Shown in pieces: positions 1 to 7,408 of a stretch of DNA of 16,000 nucleotides. Within the stretch, counting starts at the first letter, position 1. Each line of letters begins with the position of its first letter. The notes below the pieces were generated by a model that did not search any database, was not told the origin of the DNA, and was given only the letters and a program-made list of their open reading frames with translations. The DNA lies in NCBI GenBank assembly GCA_902519435.1, contig CABYKC010000015.1:1-16000 (forward strand), given 5' to 3'. Position numbers and translations under genes: made by a program. The DNA comes from an uncultured Alphaproteobacteria bacterium (GTDB lineage Bacteria; Pseudomonadota; Alphaproteobacteria; HIMB59; GCA-002718135).

Positions 1-52
1 AGTTCAAGAAACAGTAAAAATGACCGAGAATGAATTTTCAAAAAAAAATTAA
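1..52 (+). CDS. C-terminal end of a protein upstream of tatC, probably TatB (partial)
   Basis: An open frame enters from the left edge (codons start at base 2) and ends at TAA 50-52, giving a hydrophilic tail VQETVKMTENEFSKKN. It stops 12 nt before tatC on the same strand. In alphaproteobacteria the gene directly upstream of tatC is normally tatB, whose C-terminus is a charged, poorly conserved tail, so TatB is the likely identity. That rests on position only: 16 residues carry no diagnostic motif. If correct, the product would be the membrane-anchored TatB subunit that forms the twin-arginine substrate receptor with TatC. Confidence 0.4.
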   Translation, partial: VQETVKMTENEFSKKN

Positions 53-64
53 TTTATTTTTGTA

Positions 65-820
65 ATGGCTGAAGAAAAATTTGAAGAAATGTCTCTAATA
101 GGGCATCTCACCGAGTTAAGAAAAAGACTACTATGGAGTTTTTTATATATTTTATTAATCTTTATTGTTTGTTTTTACTTTGCAGATGAATTATTTGCCT
201 TTTTAGCCAGTCCTCTAGTAGAACTATTTGATAAAGATAAAGGTCAAGGTTTTATATATACAGCTTTACAAGAAGCTTTTTTTACAGAATTAAAAATAGC
301 TTTTTTCTTTGCTTTATTTTTTTCATTCCCATTAATTGCAATACAAATATGGAGATTTATTGCACCAGGATTATACAAAAAGGAAAAGAGAGCTTTTTTA
401 CCCTATTTAGTTGCGACACCAATTTTATTTTTCGCAGGTGGATCGATGGTTTATTATATTATTGCGCCATTGGCATGGTCTTTTTTCCTATCTTATCAAA
501 ACCTTGGCTCTAGTGGAGTTCCTATTCGATTAGAAGCTAAGATGGGAGAATATTTATCCCTTATGATGCGATTTATTTTTGCTTTTGGTTTAGCATTTCA
601 GCTTCCTGTTGTTTTATCTTTAATGGCAAGAGTAGGGATGGTTACTTATGAATCACTTAAAAAATTTAGAAAATATGCAATTGTATTAGCATTTTTATCG
701 GCAGCATTCTTAACTCCACCTGATCCATTTAGTCAAATAAGTTTAGCTCTGCCAATTATATTTTTATACGAAGTTTCAATTTATATTGCAAAACTAATAC
801 AAAAAAATAAAGATAAGTAA
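65..820 (+). CDS. tatC: Twin-arginine translocase subunit TatC
   Basis: This 251-residue polytopic inner-membrane protein is the core of the Tat receptor, which recognises twin-arginine signal peptides and exports folded proteins. The N-terminal cytoplasmic segment has the family signature HLTELRKRLLWS (about residues 14-25). The first cytoplasmic loop has PGLYKKEKRAFLPYL, with the conserved glutamate found in TatC loops. About six hydrophobic helices follow the usual spacing, and the length is typical. The ATG at 65 gives the expected N-terminus; no strong ribosome binding site precedes it. The stop codon overlaps the serS start by one base (TAATG), so the two are probably cotranscribed and translationally coupled. 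The short reading frame upstream is probably tatB. Confidence 0.97.
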   Translation: MAEEKFEEMSLIGHLTELRKRLLWSFLYILLIFIVCFYFADELFAFLASPLVELFDKDKGQGFIYTALQEAFFTELKIAFFFALFFSFPLIAIQIWRFIAPGLYKKEKRAFLPYLVATPILFFAGGSMVYYIIAPLAWSFFLSYQNLGSSGVPIRLEAKMGEYLSLMMRFIFAFGLAFQLPVVLSLMARVGMVTYESLKKFRKYAIVLAFLSAAFLTPPDPFSQISLALPIIFLYEVSIYIAKLIQKNKDK

Positions 821-2082
821 TGCATAATATTAATTTTATCAGAGAAAATCCAACAGAGTTTGATAATTATATGAAACAAAGAGGTGAGCATCCAATATCA
901 AATAAAATATTAGAACTAGATAAAGTTAAAAGAGAAACTCAGACTGTTCTTCAGAACCTTTTAGCAGAGAGAAACTCTATTTCTAAAAATATTGGTAAAC
1001 TTAAAAGTGAAAATAAAGATGCTTCATCTGAAATGAGTAAAGTTGATGAAATTAAAAATAAAATTAATAATTTAAAGGAACTTGAGACTATTAAAGAAGA
1101 GGAGCTAAAAACTATCCTCTCAAGACTTCCAAATATAGCTGATAAGACTGTACCTATAGGAAGCAATGAAGCAGACAATACAAAATACAGAGAATGGGGT
1201 GAAAAACCAGGATTTGATTTTAATCCTAAAACTCATTTTGAATTAGGGGAAAATTTAGGTTTAATGAATTTTGAAACTGCATCTAAATTATCAGGTTCTA
1301 GATTTGTTTTATTAAAAAATCAACTTGCTAAGTTGGAAAGAGCAATAGCAAATTTTATGTTAGATAAGCATACGAATGAAAATGGTTATATTGAATATAA
1401 TTTACCTTTTTTGGTTAAAGATTCTTCTCTTTTTGGTACAGGGCAATTACCTAAATTTGGTGAAGATTTATTTACTGCTGGGGAAGATCATTGGTTAATA
1501 CCAACTGCTGAAGTTCCTTTAACAAACATGGTTAGAGATGAAATACTTAACCAAAATCAATTACCCATGAGAGTAACTTCTTATACCCCATGTTTTAGAT
1601 CAGAGGCTGGTGCCGCTGGTAAGGATACTCGTGGTATGTTAAGACAGCATCAATTTACTAAAGTTGAATTAGTTTCAATAGTAGAGCCGCAGCATTCACA
1701 AGATGAATTAGAAAGAATGCTTGAAAGCGCTGAGAGTATTCTTCAAGATTTAAATATTCATTATAGGATTATGACTTTATGTACTGGTGATATGGGTTTT
1801 TCAGCATCAAAAACATACGATATTGAAGTGTGGCTTCCCGGTGAAAATACTTATAGAGAAATTTCAAGCTGCTCTAATTGTAATGATTTTCAAGCTAGAA
1901 GAATGAATACAAGATATAAATTAGAAAATAAAAATATCTTTGTTCATACACTCAATGGATCCGGGTTAGCAGTAGGAAGAACACTAATTGCTATTCTTGA
2001 AAATTATCAAATGAAAGATGGAAATATTAAAATTCCAGAAGTTTTGAAAAAATATTTCAATAATTCTGATACTCTTATCTAG
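820..2082 (+). CDS. serS: Serine--tRNA ligase (SerRS)
   Basis: A 420-residue class II aminoacyl-tRNA synthetase that charges tRNA-Ser with serine in the cytoplasm. Residues about 30-105 are Lys/Glu/Leu-rich and fit the long antiparallel coiled-coil arm that grips the tRNA-Ser variable arm. The catalytic domain follows: the TAE serine-binding motif at 229-231, motif 2 at FRSEAGAAGKDTRG (from residue 259), and motif 3 at NGSGLAVGRT (379-388). The length is normal and the gene looks intact. It starts on an ATG overlapping the tatC stop and ends in TAG overlapping the next GTG start, so it sits inside a tightly coupled tatC-serS-pcm transcript. Confidence 0.98.
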   Translation: MHNINFIRENPTEFDNYMKQRGEHPISNKILELDKVKRETQTVLQNLLAERNSISKNIGKLKSENKDASSEMSKVDEIKNKINNLKELETIKEEELKTILSRLPNIADKTVPIGSNEADNTKYREWGEKPGFDFNPKTHFELGENLGLMNFETASKLSGSRFVLLKNQLAKLERAIANFMLDKHTNENGYIEYNLPFLVKDSSLFGTGQLPKFGEDLFTAGEDHWLIPTAEVPLTNMVRDEILNQNQLPMRVTSYTPCFRSEAGAAGKDTRGMLRQHQFTKVELVSIVEPQHSQDELERMLESAESILQDLNIHYRIMTLCTGDMGFSASKTYDIEVWLPGENTYREISSCSNCNDFQARRMNTRYKLENKNIFVHTLNGSGLAVGRTLIAILENYQMKDGNIKIPEVLKKYFNNSDTLI

Positions 2083-2708
2083 TGCTTGATGTAAGGAAAA
2101 TAAGATTAATACTCGAGTTACGAGAGTCAGGTATTAGTAATGCTGAAGTTCTCTCTGCAATTGAAAAAATTCCAAGAGAAAAGTTTATTAGTGAAGCTTA
2201 CAGAAATCAAGCTTATGAAAATATAGCTTTACCAATTGAAAATAATCAAACAATTAGTCAACCCTACGTTGTAGCAAGGATGACTGAATTACTTGATGTT
2301 AAAAGTAACCACAAGGTATTAGAAATAGGCACTGGTAGTGGATATCAGTGTGCAGTATTATCAATCTTGGCAAGGCGTGTATACACTATTGAAAGAATTA
2401 AAAATTTACATGAAGTTTCTAATAATATTTTTGAGAAATTAAAACTAACAAATATTGTTTCAAAATACGATGATGGTAATAATGGTTGGATTGAACAAAT
2501 ACCTTTTGATAGAATAATATTTACCGCAGCATCAAAAAAAGTACAAAATGAAATTTTTTCTCATATTGAAAATGGAGGAATTATTGTTTGCCCTATTGTA
2601 AAAAATAACAAGCAAATACTTATAAAGTATATAAAACAAAATAATAAAATTATTTCTAAAGAATATGATGATGTTTTATTTGTTCCAAATCTTCAAGGTG
2701 TAGTATAG
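2082..2708 (+). CDS. pcm: Protein-L-isoaspartate O-methyltransferase
   Basis: A 208-residue SAM-dependent methyltransferase that methylates L-isoaspartyl residues in aged proteins so they can revert to aspartate. Visible family hallmarks are LPIENNQTISQPY (50-62, containing the conserved active-site Ser59), the SAM-binding motif VLEIGTGSGYQ (79-89), YTIERIKNL after it, and the C-terminal FVPNLQG. The start is GTG at 2082, overlapping the serS TAG by one base; no other start fits the family N-terminus as well. In most alphaproteobacteria surE lies between serS and pcm, but here there is no room for it. The last 16 nt overlap the convergent MATE gene. Confidence 0.95.
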   Translation: MLDVRKIRLILELRESGISNAEVLSAIEKIPREKFISEAYRNQAYENIALPIENNQTISQPYVVARMTELLDVKSNHKVLEIGTGSGYQCAVLSILARRVYTIERIKNLHEVSNNIFEKLKLTNIVSKYDDGNNGWIEQIPFDRIIFTAASKKVQNEIFSHIENGGIIVCPIVKNNKQILIKYIKQNNKIISKEYDDVLFVPNLQGVV

Positions 2709-4066
2709 CTACTTTGAATATTTCGAATTTTATTTGTAGAATAAAAATAATATAAGATACCAATTATCCAATGAACAAGAGTTAATCCAATAAACATATA
2801 GATATAATTTTCTTCTATAAAATTATTTACAAATAATATTACAATTATAGGAACTAATACAAATCTAAGTATGGCCATATACATTACTATTATTGCTTTT
2901 TTTAGTCCTTGGAATGAAGCATTAGAAATAAAGAAGAATGGAAAAGCTGGAAAGCCAAGTGCGTATATTTTAAGATATATTGATCCATAGTAAATTACTT
3001 CTTTATCATCAGTAAACAATCTCATTGAATCTTCTGCAGTTATAAATAAAATTAATCCTGCTATAGTTAATATTATTACACCAGTAATCATAGCTTTATT
3101 GTAAGTTTCTAAAATTCTTTCATAGTTTTTAGCACCAAAATTCTGACCCACAATTGCGGTTACTGCTGTACTTAATCCTAACAAGGGTAAGAATAGCAGT
3201 TGTTCGTATCTTCCAGCTGAGGAAAAACCTGCTATTGCATCATTACCAAAACGACTGACAAAAAATAACAATATATATGATCCGAGAGCAATCATCATCA
3301 ATCCTAATGCCGCTGGAATAGCCTGAAATGAAATTTCCTTAATTAAACTTAATTTAGGAATTAAATAATTATTTTTAAAGTTTTCAAAAATCTCTGTTCT
3401 ATAAATTTTATATAATAAATATAACAGACCAATTATTTGAGACAGTATGGTGGCTATTGCTATTCCAGTTATACCCATTGGCATAAATAATTCAAAATTA
3501 ATTATTTTTCCTGTAATTAATATTGGATTTAAAATTATATTAAGAAAAAAACTAAAAATTAAAACATTTCTATAACTTTTAGTATCCCCTTGAGCTGATA
3601 AACAAGAATTACATACCATGAGTAAAAGAATTATGACTGATCCTAAATAAATTACGTTCATATACAATGATGAAAGTTTAAGGGTTTTTGGATCATCATT
3701 TATAGATTCTAAAATTATGTTGCCAAAATAAAGTCCAAAAACAGTTATACCTAAACCTACTAAAATTGTTACAACAAAAGATTGTGAAAATGCATGACTT
3801 GCTTTTTTAATATTTTTTTCTCCTAAAGAATTAGCAACATTACTTGTTGTAGCTATGCTCAGTCCTATTCCAAGTGCAATAATTATAAAATATACAGGAA
3901 ATGTTTGACCAATAGCTGCTAAAGCTGTTTCAGAAATCATTCTACCTGCAAAAATAGTATCAACTAAAGAATAGAGATTATTAAATATAGTTCCAATTGA
4001 GGCTGGCAAAGCAATTTTTATAAATAACTTATAGATATCTTCATCAAGTAAATTAATTTTTTTCAT
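2693..4066 (-). CDS. MATE family efflux transporter
   Basis: A 457-residue integral membrane protein with about twelve hydrophobic helices arranged as two homologous halves, as in the multidrug and toxic compound extrusion (MATE) family. Typical family segments are the N-terminal IALPASIGTIFNNLYSLVDT followed by IFAGRM, and in the second half FLPLLGLSTAVTAIVGQNFG. The protein would export cationic or amphipathic compounds using a Na+ or H+ gradient; the substrate cannot be read from sequence. It begins 2 nt after the rlmJ stop on the same strand, so the two form a probable operon. No Shine-Dalgarno is seen. Its 3' end runs 16 nt into pcm on the opposite strand, leaving no space for a terminator. 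Confidence 0.93.
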   Translation of the reverse strand: MKKINLLDEDIYKLFIKIALPASIGTIFNNLYSLVDTIFAGRMISETALAAIGQTFPVYFIIIALGIGLSIATTSNVANSLGEKNIKKASHAFSQSFVVTILVGLGITVFGLYFGNIILESINDDPKTLKLSSLYMNVIYLGSVIILLLMVCNSCLSAQGDTKSYRNVLIFSFFLNIILNPILITGKIINFELFMPMGITGIAIATILSQIIGLLYLLYKIYRTEIFENFKNNYLIPKLSLIKEISFQAIPAALGLMMIALGSYILLFFVSRFGNDAIAGFSSAGRYEQLLFLPLLGLSTAVTAIVGQNFGAKNYERILETYNKAMITGVIILTIAGLILFITAEDSMRLFTDDKEVIYYGSIYLKIYALGFPAFPFFFISNASFQGLKKAIIVMYMAILRFVLVPIIVILFVNNFIEENYIYMFIGLTLVHWIIGILYYFYSTNKIRNIQSSYTTP

Positions 4067-4068
4067 AT

Positions 4069-4899
4069 TTATAAATATCTTAATTTAAACCTAGTACTAT
4101 TTTCCTCTTGTTTTAAAATGTCTTGAATTTCGTATATTACCTCTTTGAGATTTTTCATTATAGATCTATTTGAAAAATTTATTAATAATAAGCCACTCCC
4201 TTGCATTCCAACATTGTCTCCATATTTCATAATTGGAACTTCAACATTGATAATATTACTTATACCTTTTTTTCTAATATTCTGAATAAAGGAGTCATTT
4301 TCCAAAATATTCAAAACTGGATACCATATTATGATTTTGGAATTTGAAAATAAATTATCAATATTATTTAGTATCTCTTCTACTTTTTCAAAATCATCTT
4401 TTATTTCATATGGTGGATCTATAAATACAAAATAATTCTTCTCTTTATTAACTTTATTAAAAATAAAATTAAATCCATCAGCATTTAAAATTTTAGCATT
4501 GGTATATTTGTTTAAGTTTTTTTTTAATAATTCATATTCATTATTGTGTAGTTCACAAAAAAATAATTTATCTTTTTCATTAGCTATGGACGAAATAAAT
4601 ATAGGTGATCCCGGATAAAAATTATTTTTTCCAGTAATTTTAGAAATAGTTGAAAGATAATTTCTAATTAAAATATTATTACCTTTGTAATTTTGTATCT
4701 TTTTAATTCCTTCTTTATACTCTTTATTTTTATCCATATATTTTGATATATATTTATAAATTCCATTACCAGAATGAGTATCAACATAACTTATTGAATT
4801 ATTTACTTTTTTTTCAAGATTATATAAGTAAAGCATTATAATGTGTTTCATAACATCTGCATGATTTCCAGCATGATATCCGTGTTTATAGCTAAGCAT
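4069..4899 (-). CDS. rlmJ: 23S rRNA (adenine(2030)-N(6))-methyltransferase RlmJ
   Basis: A 276-residue SAM-dependent N6-adenine methyltransferase acting on A2030 of 23S rRNA before 50S assembly is complete. The N-terminus MLSYKHGYHAGNHADVMKH is the RlmJ signature, followed by DTHSGNGIY (40-48), YPGSP (95-99), CELH (115-118) and the catalytic motif DPPYE (161-165), which matches the D/N-PP-Y/F/W motif of N6-adenine methyltransferases. Length matches the family (about 280). The ATG at 4897-4899 gives exactly the expected N-terminus. The gene is divergent from the cold-shock gene across a 126-nt spacer and is followed after 2 nt by the MATE gene. Confidence 0.95.
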   Translation of the reverse strand: MLSYKHGYHAGNHADVMKHIIMLYLYNLEKKVNNSISYVDTHSGNGIYKYISKYMDKNKEYKEGIKKIQNYKGNNILIRNYLSTISKITGKNNFYPGSPIFISSIANEKDKLFFCELHNNEYELLKKNLNKYTNAKILNADGFNFIFNKVNKEKNYFVFIDPPYEIKDDFEKVEEILNNIDNLFSNSKIIIWYPVLNILENDSFIQNIRKKGISNIINVEVPIMKYGDNVGMQGSGLLLINFSNRSIMKNLKEVIYEIQDILKQEENSTRFKLRYL

Positions 4900-4941
4900 A
4901 AAAATAAAAAAAATTGTTGAAATTAATTTCTTATTAGTTAT

Positions 4942-4970
4942 TTAAAGTATTAAATTAATCAATATACAAT
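4942..4970 (+). promoter_or_regulatory. Possible promoter for the cold-shock gene
   Basis: In the 126-nt divergent spacer between rlmJ and the cold-shock gene, a -35-like TTAAAG (4942-4947) and a -10-like TACAAT (4965-4970) are 17 nt apart. They would start transcription near 4977 and give a leader of about 50 nt. The region is so A+T-rich that such matches arise by chance, so this is weak. The leader is far shorter than that of E. coli cspA, and I see no cold-box-like structure. Confidence 0.22.
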
Positions 4971-5025
4971 ATTTATATAAGTTAAATAAATTTAATCCCC
5001 GAATAATAAATAAGGAGAATACAAT

Positions 5026-5229
5026 ATGCCAAGTGGTAAAATTAAATGGTTTAATCCTACCAAAGGTTATGGATTTATAGAAAATGATGATGGAGGAAAA
5101 GATGTTTTTCTTCATGTCTCAGCTTTAGAAGCTGCTGGTATTGATACTTTAGAAGAAGGTATGCCAGTTGAATTTGAAATCGGTGAAAACCGCGGAAAAG
5201 AAAACGCTATTAATATTAAGAAAAAATAA
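5026..5229 (+). CDS. cspA: Cold-shock domain protein (CspA family)
   Basis: A 67-residue single cold-shock domain, a five-stranded OB fold that binds single-stranded RNA/DNA and acts as an RNA chaperone or antiterminator. The RNP1-like motif KGYGFIE (13-19) and RNP2-like motif DVFLHVSAL (26-34) carry the aromatic and basic nucleic-acid-contact residues. A strong Shine-Dalgarno AAGGAG (5012-5017) lies 8 nt before the ATG, the best ribosome binding site on the left half of the window, which fits high expression. The protein has the family's full length. Seven nucleotides separate its stop from the next gene. The cspA symbol is a family name; which paralogue it is cannot be told. Confidence 0.96.
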   Translation: MPSGKIKWFNPTKGYGFIENDDGGKDVFLHVSALEAAGIDTLEEGMPVEFEIGENRGKENAINIKKK

Positions 5230-5236
5230 TATTTAA

Positions 5237-5464
5237 TTGAATTCAAACAAACTTTTAGAATGGATTGGCGTAAAAACAGCCATCCTTTATTCACTACTAG
5301 TTGCATTTAACATTGGATTAGAATTTATTGGCTTTTCATTATTATTGCTATCAGCAGTGTTAATTGGAATCTGGGCTTATAAATTAAAACACAATGGAAT
5401 ATTGTTTTTACAATTTTTTTACGCTGGTGCAGGTATTATAGGAATGTATAGATGGTTTGGATAA
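5237..5464 (+). CDS. Small three-helix membrane protein, PnuC-half-like
   Basis: A 75-residue hydrophobic protein with three predicted membrane helices (about 10-26, 29-47 and 55-71). The end, LQFFYAGAGIIGMYRW, resembles the last helix of each half of PnuC-type vitamin transporters (LQ...YGWYQW), and the overall size resembles the short alphaproteobacterial DUF6552-type proteins. I judged this by eye, so treat it as suggestive; the function is unknown. The start is TTG at 5237, the first codon after an in-frame stop, with no clear ribosome binding site, so translation may be coupled to the cold-shock gene 7 nt upstream. The end overlaps the next gene by 13 nt. Confidence 0.7.
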   Translation: MNSNKLLEWIGVKTAILYSLLVAFNIGLEFIGFSLLLLSAVLIGIWAYKLKHNGILFLQFFYAGAGIIGMYRWFG

Positions 5465-5700
5465 AAATATTTTTTTTATTTTTACTTTTATATTCTTCAA
5501 TTACATATTCTTCTGAACTAAATCAAGAGGAAGAAATGTACTTTAATTTTGTTGATTTAAATAATGATGGAGTTATTTCCTATGAAGAAATTGAACAATC
5601 ATTAAATTTACTCTTTCAAATTATAGATCTGAATCAAGATAATAAAATTTCTCAAAATGAGATAAATGAATTAAAACACATAATTGAATCTTTAAGATGA
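5452..5700 (+). CDS. Secreted EF-hand calcium-binding protein
   Basis: An 82-residue protein with a hydrophobic N-terminal signal peptide (residues about 1-20, Lys5 followed by a Phe/Leu-rich core, likely cleavage around TYSS/EL) and a pair of EF-hand loops. Loop 1 at 35-46 is DLNNDGVISYEE, with D35, N37, D39, S43 and E46 at the chelating positions. Loop 2 at 59-70 is DLNQDNKISQNE, with D59, N61, D63, S67 and E70; the usual Gly6 is Asn there. The pair should bind Ca2+ in the periplasm or outside the cell. The ATG at 5452 lies within the end of the preceding membrane-protein gene, and its TGA overlaps the next ATG (ATGA), so translational coupling is likely. The partner and role are unknown. 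Confidence 0.82.
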   Translation: MVWIKIFFLFLLLYSSITYSSELNQEEEMYFNFVDLNNDGVISYEEIEQSLNLLFQIIDLNQDNKISQNEINELKHIIESLR

Positions 5701-6440
5701 GTATTTGGGGAAGAGTTGTAGGCGGAGCAGCAGGATTTGCTTTAGGAGGTCCTATAGGGGCTATCTTAGGTGTAATGGCTGGTGGTGCTTTTGACAGAAG
5801 ATCTAAATCAAAATCATCATTTAACTTCAATCGAATAAATAATAATCAAAAACAACAAATTTTTACATTAAGTTTTATTATTCTAGCTGCAAAATTAGCT
5901 AAATCAGATGGTATTGTATCAGATGATGAAATTAGAGCATTTAAAGAAAAATTTAAAGTTCCAAAATCTGAAATTCCTAAAGTTGCAAAAATATTCAATG
6001 AGGCAAAAAAAGATACGTATGGCTATAAACAAATAGCAAATCAAGTAGGAGATTTATTTTCAGCTAATAAAATTTTATTGGAAGAATTATTAAATAATTT
6101 ATTTTATATTGCTGCATCTGATGGGAAGGTATCTATTAGTGAAATAGATTTTTTAAGATCAATTTCTAAATCGTTTAAATTTAGTGAAAAAGATTTTCAA
6201 AGAATTTTTCAATCAAATTTAAAAAATAGCGAATCTGATCCTTACAAAATATTGGGTGTGAATAGATCAAGCACTGATAATGAGATAAGAAAAAAATGGA
6301 TTAAATTAAATAAAGAACATCATCCAGATAATTTAATTGCTAAAGGTATGCCTAAAGAATTTATTAAACAATCTAATAAAGAATTAGCAGCTATTAATAT
6401 TGCTTATGATAAAATTAAAGAAATTAGAGGAATTTCTTGA
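5697..6440 (+). CDS. djlA: DjlA-like co-chaperone: TerB plus C-terminal J domain
   Basis: A 247-residue protein with three parts. The N-terminal Gly/Ala-rich hydrophobic segment (about 5-31, GGxxGxxxGGPIG pattern) resembles the single membrane anchor of DjlA. A TerB-type helical domain with acidic SDG repeats follows (DGIVSDDE near 71, SDGKVSISE near 141). A C-terminal J domain starts at DPYKILGV (181), with the DnaK-stimulating HPD tripeptide at 209-211. This order is that of DjlA, a membrane-anchored DnaK co-chaperone. The start overlaps the EF-hand gene by 4 nt (ATGA), and the TGA stop overlaps the next TTG start (TTGA). No disrupted motif is seen. Confidence 0.88.
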   Translation: MSIWGRVVGGAAGFALGGPIGAILGVMAGGAFDRRSKSKSSFNFNRINNNQKQQIFTLSFIILAAKLAKSDGIVSDDEIRAFKEKFKVPKSEIPKVAKIFNEAKKDTYGYKQIANQVGDLFSANKILLEELLNNLFYIAASDGKVSISEIDFLRSISKSFKFSEKDFQRIFQSNLKNSESDPYKILGVNRSSTDNEIRKKWIKLNKEHHPDNLIAKGMPKEFIKQSNKELAAINIAYDKIKEIRGIS

Positions 6441-7408
6441 TACCTAAAGATTTATCTGTCGATAATATTAGTAAAATTTATAAAAAAATCAGACCATTTA
6501 TTAATCAAACCCCTTTTTTAAAGTGTCCTGATGATATTGATAATTATTTTTCTACTAATTTATTTTTTAAATGCGAATTTTTACAAAAATCTGGTTCATT
6601 TAAGGCAAGAGGTGCTATTAATAATATAATTTCTCAAGATCAGAATAAATTTAACAAAGGAATTACAGCAGTTAGTGCTGGAAATCATGCAATCGCTGCT
6701 TCATTTGTGGCCAATCAATTTAAATTGAAAAATAAAATTTTCTTATACGAAAGTGCAAATAAATATAGAATTGAAACTTGTAAAAATTATGGTGCTAACA
6801 TCATCTTTACAAATCCAAAACAAGCTTTTCTTGATGCTGAAAATGCTAAAAATGATGGTTACTATTTTATTCACCCTTTTGACGGTCCATTGACATTACA
6901 AGGTAGCGCTACCTTGGGATTAGAAATTATAGAATATTTAAAATCAATTAATACTAAAATTGACAATTTATTAATTTCAGTTGGAGGAGGGGGATTAATA
7001 AGTGGCGTTTCTTCGTATGTAAAACAATTTTATCCAAAGATTAAAATTATTGGCGTTGAACCAGAAAATGCTAATGGTTTAAATCAAAGTTTAAGAGCTA
7101 ACAAACCACTAAATAATGTAAATGTAAATAGTATTGCTGACAGCCTTTCTGCACCTTTACATATGCAATATTCTTTTGATGTAGCAAAAGAAGTAATTGA
7201 TGAAATGGTAACCGTTTCTGATGATCAAATGAAAAAATTTATGGTTTTTTGTTATAAAAAATTTAAGTTATTTCTTGAACCCGCATGTGTTGCTGGACTT
7301 GCTGCTTTAAAATATAAAATCAATAAAAAGCTTATTGGCAAAAATACAATGGTAATATTGTGTGGCTCAAATATTGATAAAAAAACTTGGTCAGATTTAA
7401 CTAATTAA
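6437..7408 (+). CDS. PLP-dependent threonine/serine dehydratase family enzyme
   Basis: A 323-residue fold-type II PLP enzyme without a C-terminal ACT domain, so not the allosteric biosynthetic IlvA form. The PLP lysine is K56 in SGSFKARGA; SAGNHA follows, then the phosphate-binding glycine loop VGGGGLISG, and near the end LCGSNID (usually GGN-D). The likely reaction is dehydration and deamination of threonine or serine to a 2-oxo acid plus ammonia. However, the segment SIADSLSAPLHMQYSF differs from the usual TIADG-A form, and relatives include serine racemase, hydroxyaspartate dehydratase and EutB-like enzymes, so the substrate is open. It starts at TTG 6437, overlapping the djlA-like stop, and its stop overlaps the convergent anmK stop by 4 nt. 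Confidence 0.85.
   Translation: MIPKDLSVDNISKIYKKIRPFINQTPFLKCPDDIDNYFSTNLFFKCEFLQKSGSFKARGAINNIISQDQNKFNKGITAVSAGNHAIAASFVANQFKLKNKIFLYESANKYRIETCKNYGANIIFTNPKQAFLDAENAKNDGYYFIHPFDGPLTLQGSATLGLEIIEYLKSINTKIDNLLISVGGGGLISGVSSYVKQFYPKIKIIGVEPENANGLNQSLRANKPLNNVNVNSIADSLSAPLHMQYSFDVAKEVIDEMVTVSDDQMKKFMVFCYKKFKLFLEPACVAGLAALKYKINKKLIGKNTMVILCGSNIDKKTWSDLTN

Noticed and set aside
951..1178. Minus-strand open frame inside serS
   Set aside because: It lies fully within a clear seryl-tRNA synthetase gene, and its Ser/Leu-rich product is the antisense reading of the coiled-coil arm.
5112..5306. Minus-strand open frame across the cold-shock gene end
   Set aside because: It is a shadow of the cold-shock gene and the following membrane-protein gene, with no start signal or recognisable motif.
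5621..5830. Minus-strand open frame over the EF-hand/djlA junction
   Set aside because: Its Pro/Ala-rich stretch is the antisense of the Gly/Ala-rich DjlA-like N-terminus; it is not a plausible protein.
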